A stretch of 64,000 nucleotides of DNA from Bathynomus jamesi. Taxonomy: Eukaryota > Arthropoda > Malacostraca > Isopoda > Cirolanidae. This document shows, in pieces, positions 46,702-56,885 of this stretch. The notes beneath the pieces are model-generated. The model ran no database searches and was not told the origin of the DNA. It was given only the letters and a program-made list of their open reading frames with translations. A program made the position numbers and the translations under genes. The stretch is taken from the NCBI GenBank assembly GCA_023014485.1, contig JAJOZX010001080.1:681001-745000 (forward strand), given 5' to 3'. Position 1 is the stretch's first letter, and each line of letters starts with the position of its first letter.

Positions 46702-47321
46702 GTATTTACAAACAAAGCTATGGACTGGAAAATGTACCTTAGCGCACATAGATATAACTAGATCATATTGTATGCATATGTAACGAGCAATGTTTCCTCT
46801 AATTTTTTTTAGTCTGTGTGCGCAAGAAATTTTTGTTGTGCATACATTTAGATTCATGGTGAAAAATTGTGCAAACTTTTCTGAGCGCTATTATCTTCAA
46901 AATTAAATATATATGAATATTATTTCCATAAGGTGATAGCTTGATCATTATGGTACTATTAAATGGATATTAAAAAACTGTTTACAATATTATATATTCT
47001 TAGAAAAGAAAACATTTTATCCATTCTAAAAATAGGAATAAAATAAAAAATAGTAAAATAAAATTCAACAAAATAAAGAAATAAAATAAAAATAACATTA
47101 ATTGAAAATGACTAATTTAGTTATCATTTCTATTTTTTTTAGCATTTAGCAATTTAAAATAGACTAACAAGATTAATACATGACTTTATCCATTCACAAA
47201 ATAGGAATAAAATAAAAAATAATAAAATTCAAAATAAAATATAATCAAAATAACATTAAATGATAAATGTAAAAAAACTTCACTTTTTTCTACATGAAGG
47301 TCAAAATATGAAAATAAAAAC

Positions 47322-50035
47322 CCACTCTAATAGACAGTTTATTTCCATAACAGTTTCAATGCCCACTGGCATCCTCCTCGGGTGGATACAGAAAAATGAA
47401 TGAACCAAAACAAGAGGGAAAACAGTCCAGGGACCAACCATTAAGAAATTTGCGCCTAGGTTAGATCCCATTCTCCTGACACCAGAAGGGCATTTTCATT
47501 AAAGGGACCAGCTTATAAGTACATTCACACAAATTTAAAACTATCTTCCTGTTCTAAACATACAGATTCTATTATTTTTTACATAATTATTACATTTATT
47601 ATTAAATTTATTACCTTATGAACCTTATGTTGTTTCGTGCGTTGGTCTCTCTTCACACGGAGGTCAAGCTAGTGGCCCCACCTCTAGGTCTGGCCTGGTG
47701 GAGGAGCAAGTTGCTTTCTTGCACTCTCCACTGTACATAGCCAGGCACGCCAGGCTCATCTGGTACTGTCCTGAGCCAGGCATCCAGTCTTTTCTTGAAG
47801 ACTTCAACTTTGACCCCCGTTACATTTCTGAGGTCCTTAGGAAGCTGGTTGAAAAGTCTTGGCCCCCTAACAACCAAGCTATTTTCCTTCAGGGTTGAGG
47901 AGGTCCCTTGTCGGGCCTTTAATTTGGGAACACTACACATTCTGCCTTTCCTATTTTCCAGTGTTGTTTGAATGGTAATTGGGTTTAGTTTTAGGTTTGG
48001 TACCAGTTTTTCAATCATTTTCCATATGTAGATTATGATGTACCTCTCTCTTCTTCTTTCCAGTGAGTACAGATTTAGTTTACGTAGTCTTTCCCAGTAG
48101 TTGAGTTCTTTGCAGCCATCAATCTTAGCTGTGAAATGCCTTTGCGTTTCTTCTAGTTTATTAGTTTCTTCCTTTTTATATGGGGATGTCAAAACCGAGC
48201 AGTATTCAAGTTTTGGTATAATCAGTGTTTTTAGCAGGGGAATCATTACTGTCCTGTCCCTTCTCTTGAACGTTCTTAGAACCTGTCCAGCTACTCTTTT
48301 TGCTTTATTTATCGCTATCTGATTTTGTGTTTCAAATTTCGCATCATCTGTCATTATTATCCCAAGATCAATCGCTTTCATGCTTCTCTGAATTTCCTGT
48401 CTATATGGAGCATAATATGCAGTCTAAGTTCTTTTCTACCATATCTCAAGAGCTGAAATTTCTTGGCGTTGAATGACATGTTGTTGTCTTCTGACCATTT
48501 GTATATTTTGTTCATGTCCCTCTGCAAGGCCTCCACGTCATGTACATCGCTGATTTTTCTGCTGATCTTTGTATCGTCTGCAAAGGATGTTACTATACTA
48601 TTGCTGTTTACTCCGCTGTCTATGTCTGTTAGCATGATAATGAACAGGAGTGGGGCCGGAGCCAGTACTGTCCCTTGTGGTACTGAGCTGCGTACTTCCG
48701 ATTCTGATGATGATATACCTTGAATTTTGACGACCTGCAGACGATCACTAAGGAAGTTGTAGATCCATTTTCCCACTTTGCCTGTTATCCCCATGTCTTT
48801 AATTTTATGTGCTATTATACCATGGTCACATTTATCGAAAGCTTTAGCAAAATCTGTGTATATAACATCGTAGTTGTCATTGCCTTCCAATGCATCTAGG
48901 ATAGTGTTGTAGTGCTCTATTAGTTGTGATAGGCATGATCTACCTGATCGGAATCCATGCTGATTTTCGTTGAATCTTTCCTGTGTCTCCAGGAAATCAT
49001 AAATTTTCTCTCTAACTATTCTTTCAAATACTTTGGTGAGGTGGGACGTCAATGACACTGGTCTATAGTTCTTTGCTTGAGATCTGTCCCCTCCTTTATA
49101 TATAGGGACAATGTTTGCTCTTTTCAAGATGCTTGGTATTTCCCCAGTGTCTAGGGATCTTCTCCATATCCAGTATAAAGGCATTATTATTTATTACAGA
49201 AATTATAAATTTATTATTACATTGGTTATTACATTGTTGTTTATTATACAGAACTTATAAACTGAAAAACAAATGAAAAAGGCAAGAAGGAAACATTCCA
49301 GAGACCATTGCCAGAAGGGCATTTTATTACAGGGTCCCACTTATAAGTACAATCGCACAAATTAAAACTATTTTCTTGTTCTATACATACAGATTCTAAT
49401 ATTTTGACATAATTACTGCATTTATTATTGCATTTACATTTTTTTAACATGCAATAATAAATGCAGTAATTATGTCAAAATATTAGAATCTGTATGTATA
49501 GAACAAGAAGATAGTTTAATTTGTGCGAATGTACTTATAAGCGGGACCCTGTAATAAAATGCCCTTCCAGTGTCGGGAGAACGGTATCTAACCTAGGTGC
49601 GAATTTCTCAATGGTCTCTGGAATGTTTCCTTCTCAGCTTTTCCATTCGTTTTTTGGTTTATAAGTTCTGTATAATAAACAACAATGTAATAACCAATGT
49701 AATACAAAATTTATAATTTCTGTAATAAATAATAATGCAATATTAAATGTAATAATTATGTAAAAAATAATAGAATCTGTATGTTTAGAACAGGAAGATA
49801 GTTTTAAATTTGTGTGAATATACTTATAAGCGGGTCCCTTTAATGAAAATGCCCTTCTGGTATTGGGAGAACAGGATCTAACCTAGGTGGGAATTTCTTA
49901 ACGGTCGGTCCCTGGACTGTTTTCCCTCTTGTTTTGGTTCATTCGTTTTTCTGTATCCACCCGAGGAGGATGCCAGTGGGCATCAAAACTGTTGTGGAAA
50001 TAAACTCTGTCTATTAGAGTGGGTTATTATTTTCA
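47322..50035. repeat. long inverted-repeat (foldback-like) element
   Basis: About 290 bp at 47322-47612 (AACCCACTCTAATAGACAGT, GCATCCTCCTCGGGTGGATA, GTTCTAAACATACAGATTCT) recurs inverted at about 49745-50035. A second inverted pair with related sequence lies at about 49195-49440 and 49450-49735, folding around 49445. A LINE occupies 47640-49190. I cannot assign the repeat to a family. Confidence 0.75.
47653..49184 (-). pseudogene. non-LTR retrotransposon RT (5'-truncated)
   Basis: RT in two frames. 49184-48378 has RANIVPIYKGGDRSQAKNYR, ENQHGFRSGRSCLSQLIEHY, VIYTDFAKAFDKCDHG, SSVPQGTVLAPA and VTSFADDTKIS. 48381-47653 has IDLGIIMTDDAKF, TLIIPKLEYCS, LYSLERRRERY, GPRLFNQLPKDLRN and FKKRLDAWLRTVPDEPGVPG. 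A frameshift at 48380 joins them. No endonuclease, so it is truncated at the 5' end. The PDEPGVPGY end resembles LINEs common in crustaceans (from memory, not searched). Confidence 0.85.
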
Positions 50036-50365
50036 TAACATTAAATGAAAGTGACTTTCATTCCAGTATGATTATGATTGCTCCCTACGATCTTTAGCAT
50101 TTGCCCATTCCAAATAAACTCTATGAAGATTAATACATCCATCATCATTCAGGTAACTTTTAATTCATATGAGCATGTCCAAATGATTTTCTTTCAAGCA
50201 GTTTCTTAATTTGTTCTTTATAGAATTCATTAACCTGAAATTTTTTAAATTACTTCATTTACTGTCATGACTCATGATATGCTTGAGCCTGTGCGCATTT
50301 TATTTTGCTGTGTGCGCAGGTTTCACAATGCATGCGCACACCTTAGAGGGAACATTGGTAACAAG

Positions 50366-51137
50366 GTAGATTCAATAAAATGCATACAACTTAAAACCAA
50401 AACAATCATGCAGACCTTTCTTGAAGCTCTCCAAACTGCCACTCTGCACCACCCATTCAGGCAAACTATTCCATTCAGACACACATCTGACACCAAAATA
50501 TCACCTTCTACACTCCAAAGCACTATACTCATGGGCCACCTTCAAACAGTGGCCCCTGGTGAAGCCAGGGGCCAATGTAAAAAAGTCCTCAGGATGCAAG
50601 CTAGACTTCCCATGGAAGAGTCTCCAGCATCTAATCAAATCCACCCTCAATAATCTACCCCCGACAGTACCATTTAAGTCTCCTGAGTCTATTGGGATAA
50701 TCCAACCCCTCCATTCCCTCAATATTACAAGTCCACCTACGCTGAACAGACTCCAGGAGATGGAGATCTCCTAAGTAGCCAATTGCCCAAACTGAGGATG
50801 AAAACTCCAGAAGAGGCCTGATGTGTGTTTGGTAGAGACGAGTCATAAAATCAGGCAATCTGCACACTGTTGACCTAAGAAAATTTTAAACCAGTCTACC
50901 AGCTTTATTAACAATATTTCTTATGTGCAGATGAAACTTAAGAGAGACATCCACCATCATACCAAGATCTGTATAAGAGTTGACGAACTGGATAGGGGTT
51001 GCATTTAAATTATAATAAGAGTACAGTCCTAATTCCTGCCAATCTAAGAGACCTCTGTGAAACCTTAGTATTGCACACTTGCTAGCATTAATAGATAGCA
51101 TTTGATGAATCTTTGAATGAGGTTCAAAGAACAGCAT
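50366..51137 (-). pseudogene. LINE RT C-terminal fragment
   Basis: Reads INASKCAILRFHRG, SYTDLGMMVDVSLKFHLHI, then RLYQTHIRPLLEFSSSVWAI, LLESVQRRWTCNIEGMEGL and further on HPEDFFTLAP and GVRCVSEWNSLPEWVV. These are the standard C-terminal blocks downstream of the RT of jockey/CR1/L2-type LINEs. Several frame breaks. The hAT-type insertion at 46788-50357 lies in its tail. Confidence 0.8.
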
Positions 51138-51473
51138 GGAAAGCTTTTAAAGAAGTGACTATGAATTTCCTCCAGTGTCAAATCAGAAAATTGCATTTCC
51201 CTGGTGGAGCAAATGCATAGTGCTTACCAAGCAATGGGGTGTAACATGTCCTTCAAAATGCATTTCCTGCAATCTCACTTGGACTTCATCCCATCAAACG
51301 TGGGTGCTATCAGCGATGAGCATGGTGAAAGATTTCATCAGGATATATCAACCATGGAAAAGCAGCACCAAGGAAGATATAGCCCTAGTATGTTGCCTGA
51401 CTACTGTTGGACACTTGTAAGAGAAGCTCCTAGTACTAGTTGTAAGCAAAAATCAGCAGCAAAAACATTTTAG
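51106..51473 (+). pseudogene. EEHGERF family protein, copy 3, C-terminal part
   Basis: From about 51106: EVQRTAWKAFKEVTMNFL, a frame slip near 51180, then EQMHSAYQAMGCNMSFKMHF, LQSHLDFIPSNVGAISDEHG, ERFHQDISTMEK and PDYCWTLVREAP, ending at the stop after KTF. It is the continuation of 44717-45790. Confidence 0.8.
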
Positions 51474-51538
51474 GTAAGGTACTCTTCTTTTTTGTACAAT
51501 TAAATATACCAAAAAAATAAGAAAATGTCAATTTTCAT

Positions 51539-51826
51539 TTGCATTTCCTTCAAAATTGGTTGGTGATAGAAAACTTCTGGTTTCAAATTTGTAATCAGTG
51601 TAAAAATGTACAATGGAATCACACAAATTCATGCGAAGGAGAAAAAGGTTCTATTTTGTTGTTCAGCTCTTCACAAAGTCCAAATAATTGTTATTTTCCA
51701 CATCATGATATTTGCTGGATAAGAAAGAAGGATATAATTTATGACATGTCAAGTCCAAATATCCAGCCTGGCACTAAAATTGTTGTGTCTTTCCATCCAA
51801 AGGAAATCAAACTAGTGGAGCCCTGA
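51539..51826 (+). CDS. orphan ORF (95 codons), function unknown
   Basis: An open frame ending ..PGTKIVVSFHPKEIKLVEP just downstream of element 3. The segment NSCEGEKGSILLFSSSQSPN, CYFPHHDICWIRKKDI has balanced composition and looks protein-like. An acceptor-like TTTGTAATCAG precedes CKNVQWNH. I do not recognise it. It may be a 3' exon of a host gene, a transposon or chance. Confidence 0.25.
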   Translation: MHFLQNWLVIENFWFQICNQCKNVQWNHTNSCEGEKGSILLFSSSQSPNNCYFPHHDICWIRKKDIIYDMSSPNIQPGTKIVVSFHPKEIKLVEP

Positions 51827-52065
51827 GATGAACTTGCAAAAATGCCTAGACTTCTCAATTTCTGTATATATTGCATAAATATATGATACAGCTGTCTGTA
51901 AATACAAAACAGCACTGTCAAGTCAGTGTTCATCTAAATGTTCATGTTAAATGATGTCTTTTTGGAAGTTTTGTTGAAATGTACTTATACTTGGAAAAAA
52001 GTTCTTTTTTTTATGCAGGAAGGAGGAGCCAAGGGAAAATGCCTGCAAAAGGACCCACCCCCACA

Positions 52066-52461
52066 CTAGAAGAAGAGAGCCAAAATCAAGGCCCAGGGTT
52101 TTGGGGATGCCTGAACACTGCATTTAAAAGACTGGAGGTCATAGACAGGAGGAAAGATGGATTGAGGAAGATTGTTCCAAAGTTCACCAGATGAGTGGAT
52201 GAAAGATTGAAAATACCAATTAACCCTTGCATTAGACAGCTGGACAGAAAAGGGATGAGAATATGTTGAAAGTCTGGTGCTGCATGCTCTCCTTAAAGGA
52301 AGAAGCATGCAGTTAGACAGTTCAGAAGAGCAGTGTCCATTATAATAGCAATAGTAAAGAGAAAGGCAACATTGCAGTGAAGAACCAAGACCACATCTCA
52401 ATTTAGCATTTTTGTTGGCAAATTCATTATCCCACTTTACTAATCTAAACAACTCCCTCAA
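52066..52461 (-). pseudogene. LINE C-terminal fragment
   Basis: Contains RRACSTRLSTYSHPFSVQLS, NARVNWYFQSFIHSSGELWN and NLPQSIFPPVYDLQSFKCSV. This is the conserved C-terminal end of many LINE RT proteins (LWN.LP..V....L..FK). No RT core nearby. Confidence 0.75.
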
Positions 52462-52689
52462 CTTACTATAGTCACCCTTTCAGAAGCAAGGAACTAGATG
52501 GTCATCACTGACTAGATTCCTATTTGGTTCCATCTTAAAATGTGTGACATAATGATCACTATTCCCTAATGACTCTCCTACTGCAAGTTCTCTAATACAG
52601 GCAACTTCTGAGATCAACCAACTTGAGAATTTGACTGTTATACATTATAACCTCAATTCAACTTCTGACTAGTTGAAGCATGCTTATTT

Positions 52690-53100
52690 GATCAAGCCAA
52701 GTTGGGGAGGCAACATGACTTAGAAATGGATGAAGCAGATGTCAATGAGTTACGGTAGTTGCATCTCATGCAGAGGAGTTGACTAACAAAGACCTCACCA
52801 AATTGTGACAATCCAGTGAGACCAGGAAAGATGGTGATGATGATGATATGGTTTCTCCAACTCAACCGAAGGGCTTGTCTTTAAAAGACCTTAGTGAGAT
52901 CTTCAAGAGTCTGGATAGCCTCATGAACTTGATTGAAGAAAAGGACCCTAATGATGAGAGGAATTCATTGGTGTGAAGAGCTTTTCATAAGGACATAGCC
53001 TGTTACAGGGTCTTTTATGAACAAAAGGAGGAGGATGCAGTTCAACTGAAGCTGGATAAATTCTTTAAGAAGCTTGACAGACCATAGCCAGCAGAAGTGC
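52690..53100 (+). pseudogene. Tigger/pogo transposase C-terminal fragment
   Basis: In frame pieces: DEADVNEL, AEELTNKDLTKL, then LSLKDLSEIFKSLDSLMNLI, EEKDPNDERNSLV and, after a stop, FHKDIACYRVFYEQKEEDAV, QLKLDKFFKKLDRP. This matches the C-terminal region of Tigger transposases (..D.N.ERS..V.R....I.CY...Y..K). The DDE core is absent. Confidence 0.7.
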
Positions 53101-53630
53101 TTCAACATCTGCTGCAAAGACTCCTTCAAAATCCCGAGCCAATAGCCCCTCTTCTTCCAACTAAAATTTTCCAACTTCTCATAATAAACCAAGTCCAATG
53201 AGCCCAGTTCAAACAGATTTAAGGTAAGAAAATATTTTTAATTGCATTGTTTCTTTAGTCTTAAGTTGTTTTATGCTTTTTATTTAATGATTTAAAATTG
53301 CTTTCTTAACACTTTAGTAATGTTATTTTATCTTTATATAACACAAGAGGAGACAATTTTTTTCCCCAATATGCTGGAACATATCCCCCAATTATAACAT
53401 GAAGTCTATGGGAAAATGGCTCTCAACATTTGACTGAGATTCCACTGCATTTTCAGGAATGCATCCCAGTCAAATCTCAGGGGTTGCCTGTAACCTCATA
53501 ATATTGGATACAATCAAATCCAAGATTGCTTGATCCCTACTTGGTTTCTCTACAAATTGCATTAGAAAGCTAGGATTACAGCATTCAATGAAGAAGATAC
53601 CTTCCCTATTAATTCCTTTGAAAAAGTCCG
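53101..53630. other. AT-rich spacer
   Basis: No coding similarity seen. Confidence 0.3.
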
Positions 53631-54023
53631 TCTATATGAGGCAGGTTGAAATCTCCTATAATTAATGTTTTATCAATACAATCTTTATTTATTTCCTGAA
53701 CCATAGGTACTATCATCAACTATGTTTTTCATTTGGAGGTCTGTAAAATGCACCTACCCAAATGGGTGCACCTAAAGCAAAAAAGCACCCCTGTATAATT
53801 TCTTTATTTATGGTCAGATTTTTATGAAATTTTCAATATAGAGGTTTTCAAGGTGGACATTGGAATAACACACACACACAAACACCATTTTTTATTTTTT
53901 TAAATTTTGAAAATTTAAATATTTTTCTTAAAAAAAAAAAAAACCTGGCCTTCAATGTTGTTCCAATATCCTCCAGTGAAGGCCCAGTTAGGTCAACTGT
54001 ATGCCCTTGACAATTGGTTAGGT
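53631..54023. repeat. ~390-bp repeat, copy 1
   Basis: The segment from GTCTATATGAGGCAGG to GACAATTGGTTAGG recurs almost unchanged at 54238-54627, 607 bp downstream. It includes an (AC)n and a poly-A/T stretch. Confidence 0.95.
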
Positions 54024-54237
54024 GGGTCATTCCATGTCAAGTCAGCCACCTAAAACACTCACCCCTTTCAATTTTGCTCATACTTGGCACAATAGCAGAT
54101 ATACATGCCAAACTTAAATTCCCAAATTATTAGAGCTGACTGACCTTTGGTTACTGAGATACAAGGTCACAAAGTTGTGACATTTTGACCTTTTTTGCGT
54201 TAAATGACTATTTTCAAAACAGTGTAACTAAAAACCT

Positions 54238-54627
54238 GTCTATATGAGGCAGGTTGAAACCTCCTATAATTAATGTTTTATCAATACAATCTTTATTTAT
54301 TTCCTGAACCATAGGTACTATCATCAACTATGTTTTTCATTTGGAGGTCTGTAAAATGCACCTACCCAAATGGGTGCACCTAAAGCAAAAGCACCCCTGT
54401 ATAATTTCTTTATTTATGGTCAGATTTTTATGAAATTTTCAATATAGGGTTTTCAAGGTGGACATTGGAATAACACACACACACAAACACCATTTTTTAT
54501 TTTTTTAAATTTTGAAAATTTAAATATTTTTCTTAAAAAAAAAAAAAAACCTGGCCTTCAATGTTATTCCAATATCCTCCAGTGAAGGCCCAGTTAGGTC
54601 AACTGTATGCCCTTGACAATTGGTTAG
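54238..54627. repeat. ~390-bp repeat, copy 2
   Basis: Direct duplicate of 53631-54023 with only small indels (one base at about 54448, A-run length). It is followed after a ~45-bp loop by an inverted, more diverged partner at about 54672-54925. Confidence 0.95.
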
Positions 54628-54671
54628 ACTGTTAAGTTGTGTTATTTTTGTTAGTTTTAATGAAAATAACA

Positions 54672-54925
54672 TTACTTAACCTAACCAATTGTCAAGGGTA
54701 TACAGTTGACCTAACTGGGCCTTCAATGGCGACATTGAATGCCCGGTTAGGTCAACTGGCTACCAGATTTTTTATTTTTTTTTATTTAGGAAAAACTTTA
54801 AAAAATTCAAAATTTTTTCCTATTTCTCAATATTTGAAAACTTCTATATTGAAAATTTTATAAAAACCTGACCATAAATGAAGAAATTACATGGGAGGTG
54901 GTTTTGCTTTAGTTGCGCTCCCAAA
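54672..54925. repeat. inverted partner of the ~390-bp repeat
   Basis: CCTAACCAATTGTCAAGGGT near 54679 is the inverse of the end of copy 2, and the match continues with gaps through ACCTGACCATAAATGAAGAA to TTTTGCTTTAGTTGCGC. Copy 2 and this arm form a foldback hairpin, a candidate foldback/MITE element with one arm duplicated. Confidence 0.8.
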
Positions 54926-55384
54926 TGTACTCTTTGATACTTGATACACAAATATCAATCCAAATTAATTCCACCCTGTTGTCTAATTAATATCATTCTG
55001 AACTAAAATTAAATCATTCTTAATGTATACAACCAAACCACCCCTGCCTCTTCATTCTCTGATAAATATACATTGTACAATCATTTATTTCATACTCTGT
55101 TATACTGTCACTACTATATTGAATCACTAATCCAAACCTCTAATACCCTCTAATACATACAGTATATCAGATAATCCAAACTACATTTCATTTGGAAAAC
55201 ATTAACCAATTCAGGCCTATTGAGGTTATCCAAGTCATGAGCTATATTTTATAAAATTGTACAAAATATCAATCTCAAGTCAGCTAATTAACATACAACT
55301 ATTTACAGAGCTACCAAAGTAGCCTACATAATTTAAGCTAAGAATATACACCATTTACAATCTACAAACACACTCTCATTCATG
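54926..55384. other. AT-rich spacer
   Basis: No feature recognised apart from decayed sequence upstream of the LINE scrap. Confidence 0.3.
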
Positions 55385-55680
55385 AAAGCATCCAAAATTC
55401 CAAACTTGAAAACATTTTGAACATCTGTATCACACCTCCCCTTAAACAACATCTCTCATAACTAAACATACCCAGTTCCATTAATCTTTTCCTGTAATCC
55501 AATCTTTTCAGGTTAGGATTAAGCTCGGAAGCAGTATGTTGCATATACTTTCAAGCATATCAATATCAAGTGTAAGGTAAGGGGTCTAAGATTGAATGCA
55601 GTATTATAAGTGAGGCCTAACGTAAGAATTATATAATTTACTGATCACTTCTTTACTCTTGTAACTAACATTTCTAGCAT
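55385..55680 (-). pseudogene. LINE RT C-terminal scrap
   Basis: On the minus strand, across several frames: KLYNSYVRPHL.YCIQS, TPYLTLDIDMLES, ELNPNLKRLDYRKRLMELG and MFSYERCCLRGGVIQMFK. These are the usual blocks (LVRPHLEY..Q.W.P......LE..Q, RL..LGL..LE.RR.RGD.I..FK). Heavily decayed. Confidence 0.7.
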
Positions 55681-56059
55681 TTTATTTTATTTCTATCCTC
55701 CAAGCACTGCTTGCAAAATTTTACATTACTACTAACTACCACCACTAAGGCACTAACTTTCATCAATGTGTTGTCTTCCAAGCAGTTCTGAATATGGCAA
55801 TTTTGTACTCCCATGCTAGTTCTGACCATATGCCCCTATTAATTGTTTGACATTAATTGTATTCCAATGCTGTCACAGGTAAATGATACATGTAAAGTGA
55901 AGTTCGACTAGTCCAGAGTTGATGATGAGGGCAAACAACAGTATTGTATAAGTCTGATATATTGGTAAGTAATATATGTATCCCTAATGATGCTCCAGCT
56001 TGTCAGGATGTAAACTGTACAATTCAAACACATTTTGGAATTTAAAGACATGTATAAAC

Positions 56060-56650
56060 AAGTTGTTTCCTCAATCAATAATACTAGCTTAGACTTAAAT
56101 ACTTTTAGGAGAAAAAAACTATACAGTAAACCTGGCTGGAATGATTATGTGGCTGAATGTCATAATGCATCCAGAGATGCTTTTTTAATGTGGTCTGCAT
56201 AAGTGAAACCAAGGCAAGGCCCTGTATTACAACAAAAACAGAGGGCTAATATGTCAAGTTCAAGTATGCATTAAGGTATATAAAAAATCATTAGGATGAG
56301 TTAATTAGGGATGCTCTGGCAAGAAAGCTTGTCAATAAGAATTCAAGAGACTTTGGGAAGAATTAAAAACAAAATAGTGCAATGTCTCTCCCTGCTAATA
56401 TTGAAAATGTAACTGGGCCTGAGAAGATAGTTAAATTATGGAAGGAACACTACATTATTCAACTCTGTACATAAGTTGTGATGCTACCTATTGTCCAGAT
56501 ATGAGTTAATGTATTTGAGACTAAATAGGTTATAAAATGTTTACATTGTAAAAAACCATGTGGTATTGATGGTATTTCTGCTGAGCATCTGAAATTTAGT
56601 AGCGACAGATTAGTGCCTCTGTTTGCTTTGTGCTGTACAGGTTTACTGAT
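56060..56650 (+). pseudogene. LINE ORF2 fragment (linker to RT), split by Gypsy
   Basis: Pieces in several frames: KPGWNDYVAECHNASRDAF, SRDFWEELK-like sequence, LPANIENVTGPEKIVKLWKE and KPCGIDGISAEHLKFSSDRL, VPLFALCCTGL. This is the region between endonuclease and RT and the start of RT in RTE/RTEX-like LINEs. It continues at 60878 after the Gypsy element. Confidence 0.7.
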
Positions 56651-56803
56651 TGTAATGAGTCTTTACTAATTATTGTTTTCTGTGTAACAAGTCTTTACTA
56701 ATTATTGTTTTCTGTGTTTCAGATCTATGCTATGTTTATGTTGAATAAAGCCTCAAATTGGCCTTTACTTTATCTTTAGCCCGCTAACAAACGCGGCACC
56801 ACA
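56651..56803 (+). repeat. 5' LTR (153 bp)
   Basis: Begins TGTAATGAGTC and ends GGCACCACA (TG..CA). It has two copies of a ~32-bp unit GTCTTTACTAATTATTGTTT.. then the body ATCTATGCTATGTTTATGTT and an AATAAA signal near 56747. Confidence 0.9.
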
Positions 56804-56885
56804 ATTTATTCAACATTTCAATCAGCCATTCAGTCGGCCTTTCAGATACAGCAAGCAAATATTCATCCAGTAATCTTACTATATC

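Larger units (their letters stand above)
46788..50357. mobile_element. hAT-type element hosting an inverted-repeat element
   Basis: Ends CAATGTTTCCTCTAA (46788) and the inverse of CAATGTTCCCTCTAA (ending 50357), with TGTGCGC-rich subterminal regions on both sides. Flanks GTAACGAG (46780-46787) and GTAACAAG (50358-50365) match 7/8. No transposase of its own is seen; most of the interior is the inverted-repeat element at 47322-50035. Confidence 0.8.
45800..51110 (-). mobile_element. L2/CR1-like LINE fragment split by hAT insertions
   Basis: This is the sequence separating the two halves of element 3. Its coding part is at 50366-51137 on the minus strand. The rest to the left is its 3' tail plus the hAT elements at 45914-46701 and 46788-50357. 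Outer limits are approximate. Confidence 0.5.
44700..51480 (+). mobile_element. EEHGERF family element 3, opened by other insertions
   Basis: The N-terminal and middle coding parts lie at 44717-45790 and the C-terminal part at 51106-51473, with about 5.3 kb of LINE and hAT sequence between. Terminal repeats are not obvious; the left end appears truncated near 44700. Confidence 0.65.

Noticed and set aside
9541..53100. Tigger pieces at 9.5 and 52.7 kb as two halves of one element
   Set aside because: They are 43 kb apart with no shared termini or frame evidence; treated as independent fragments.
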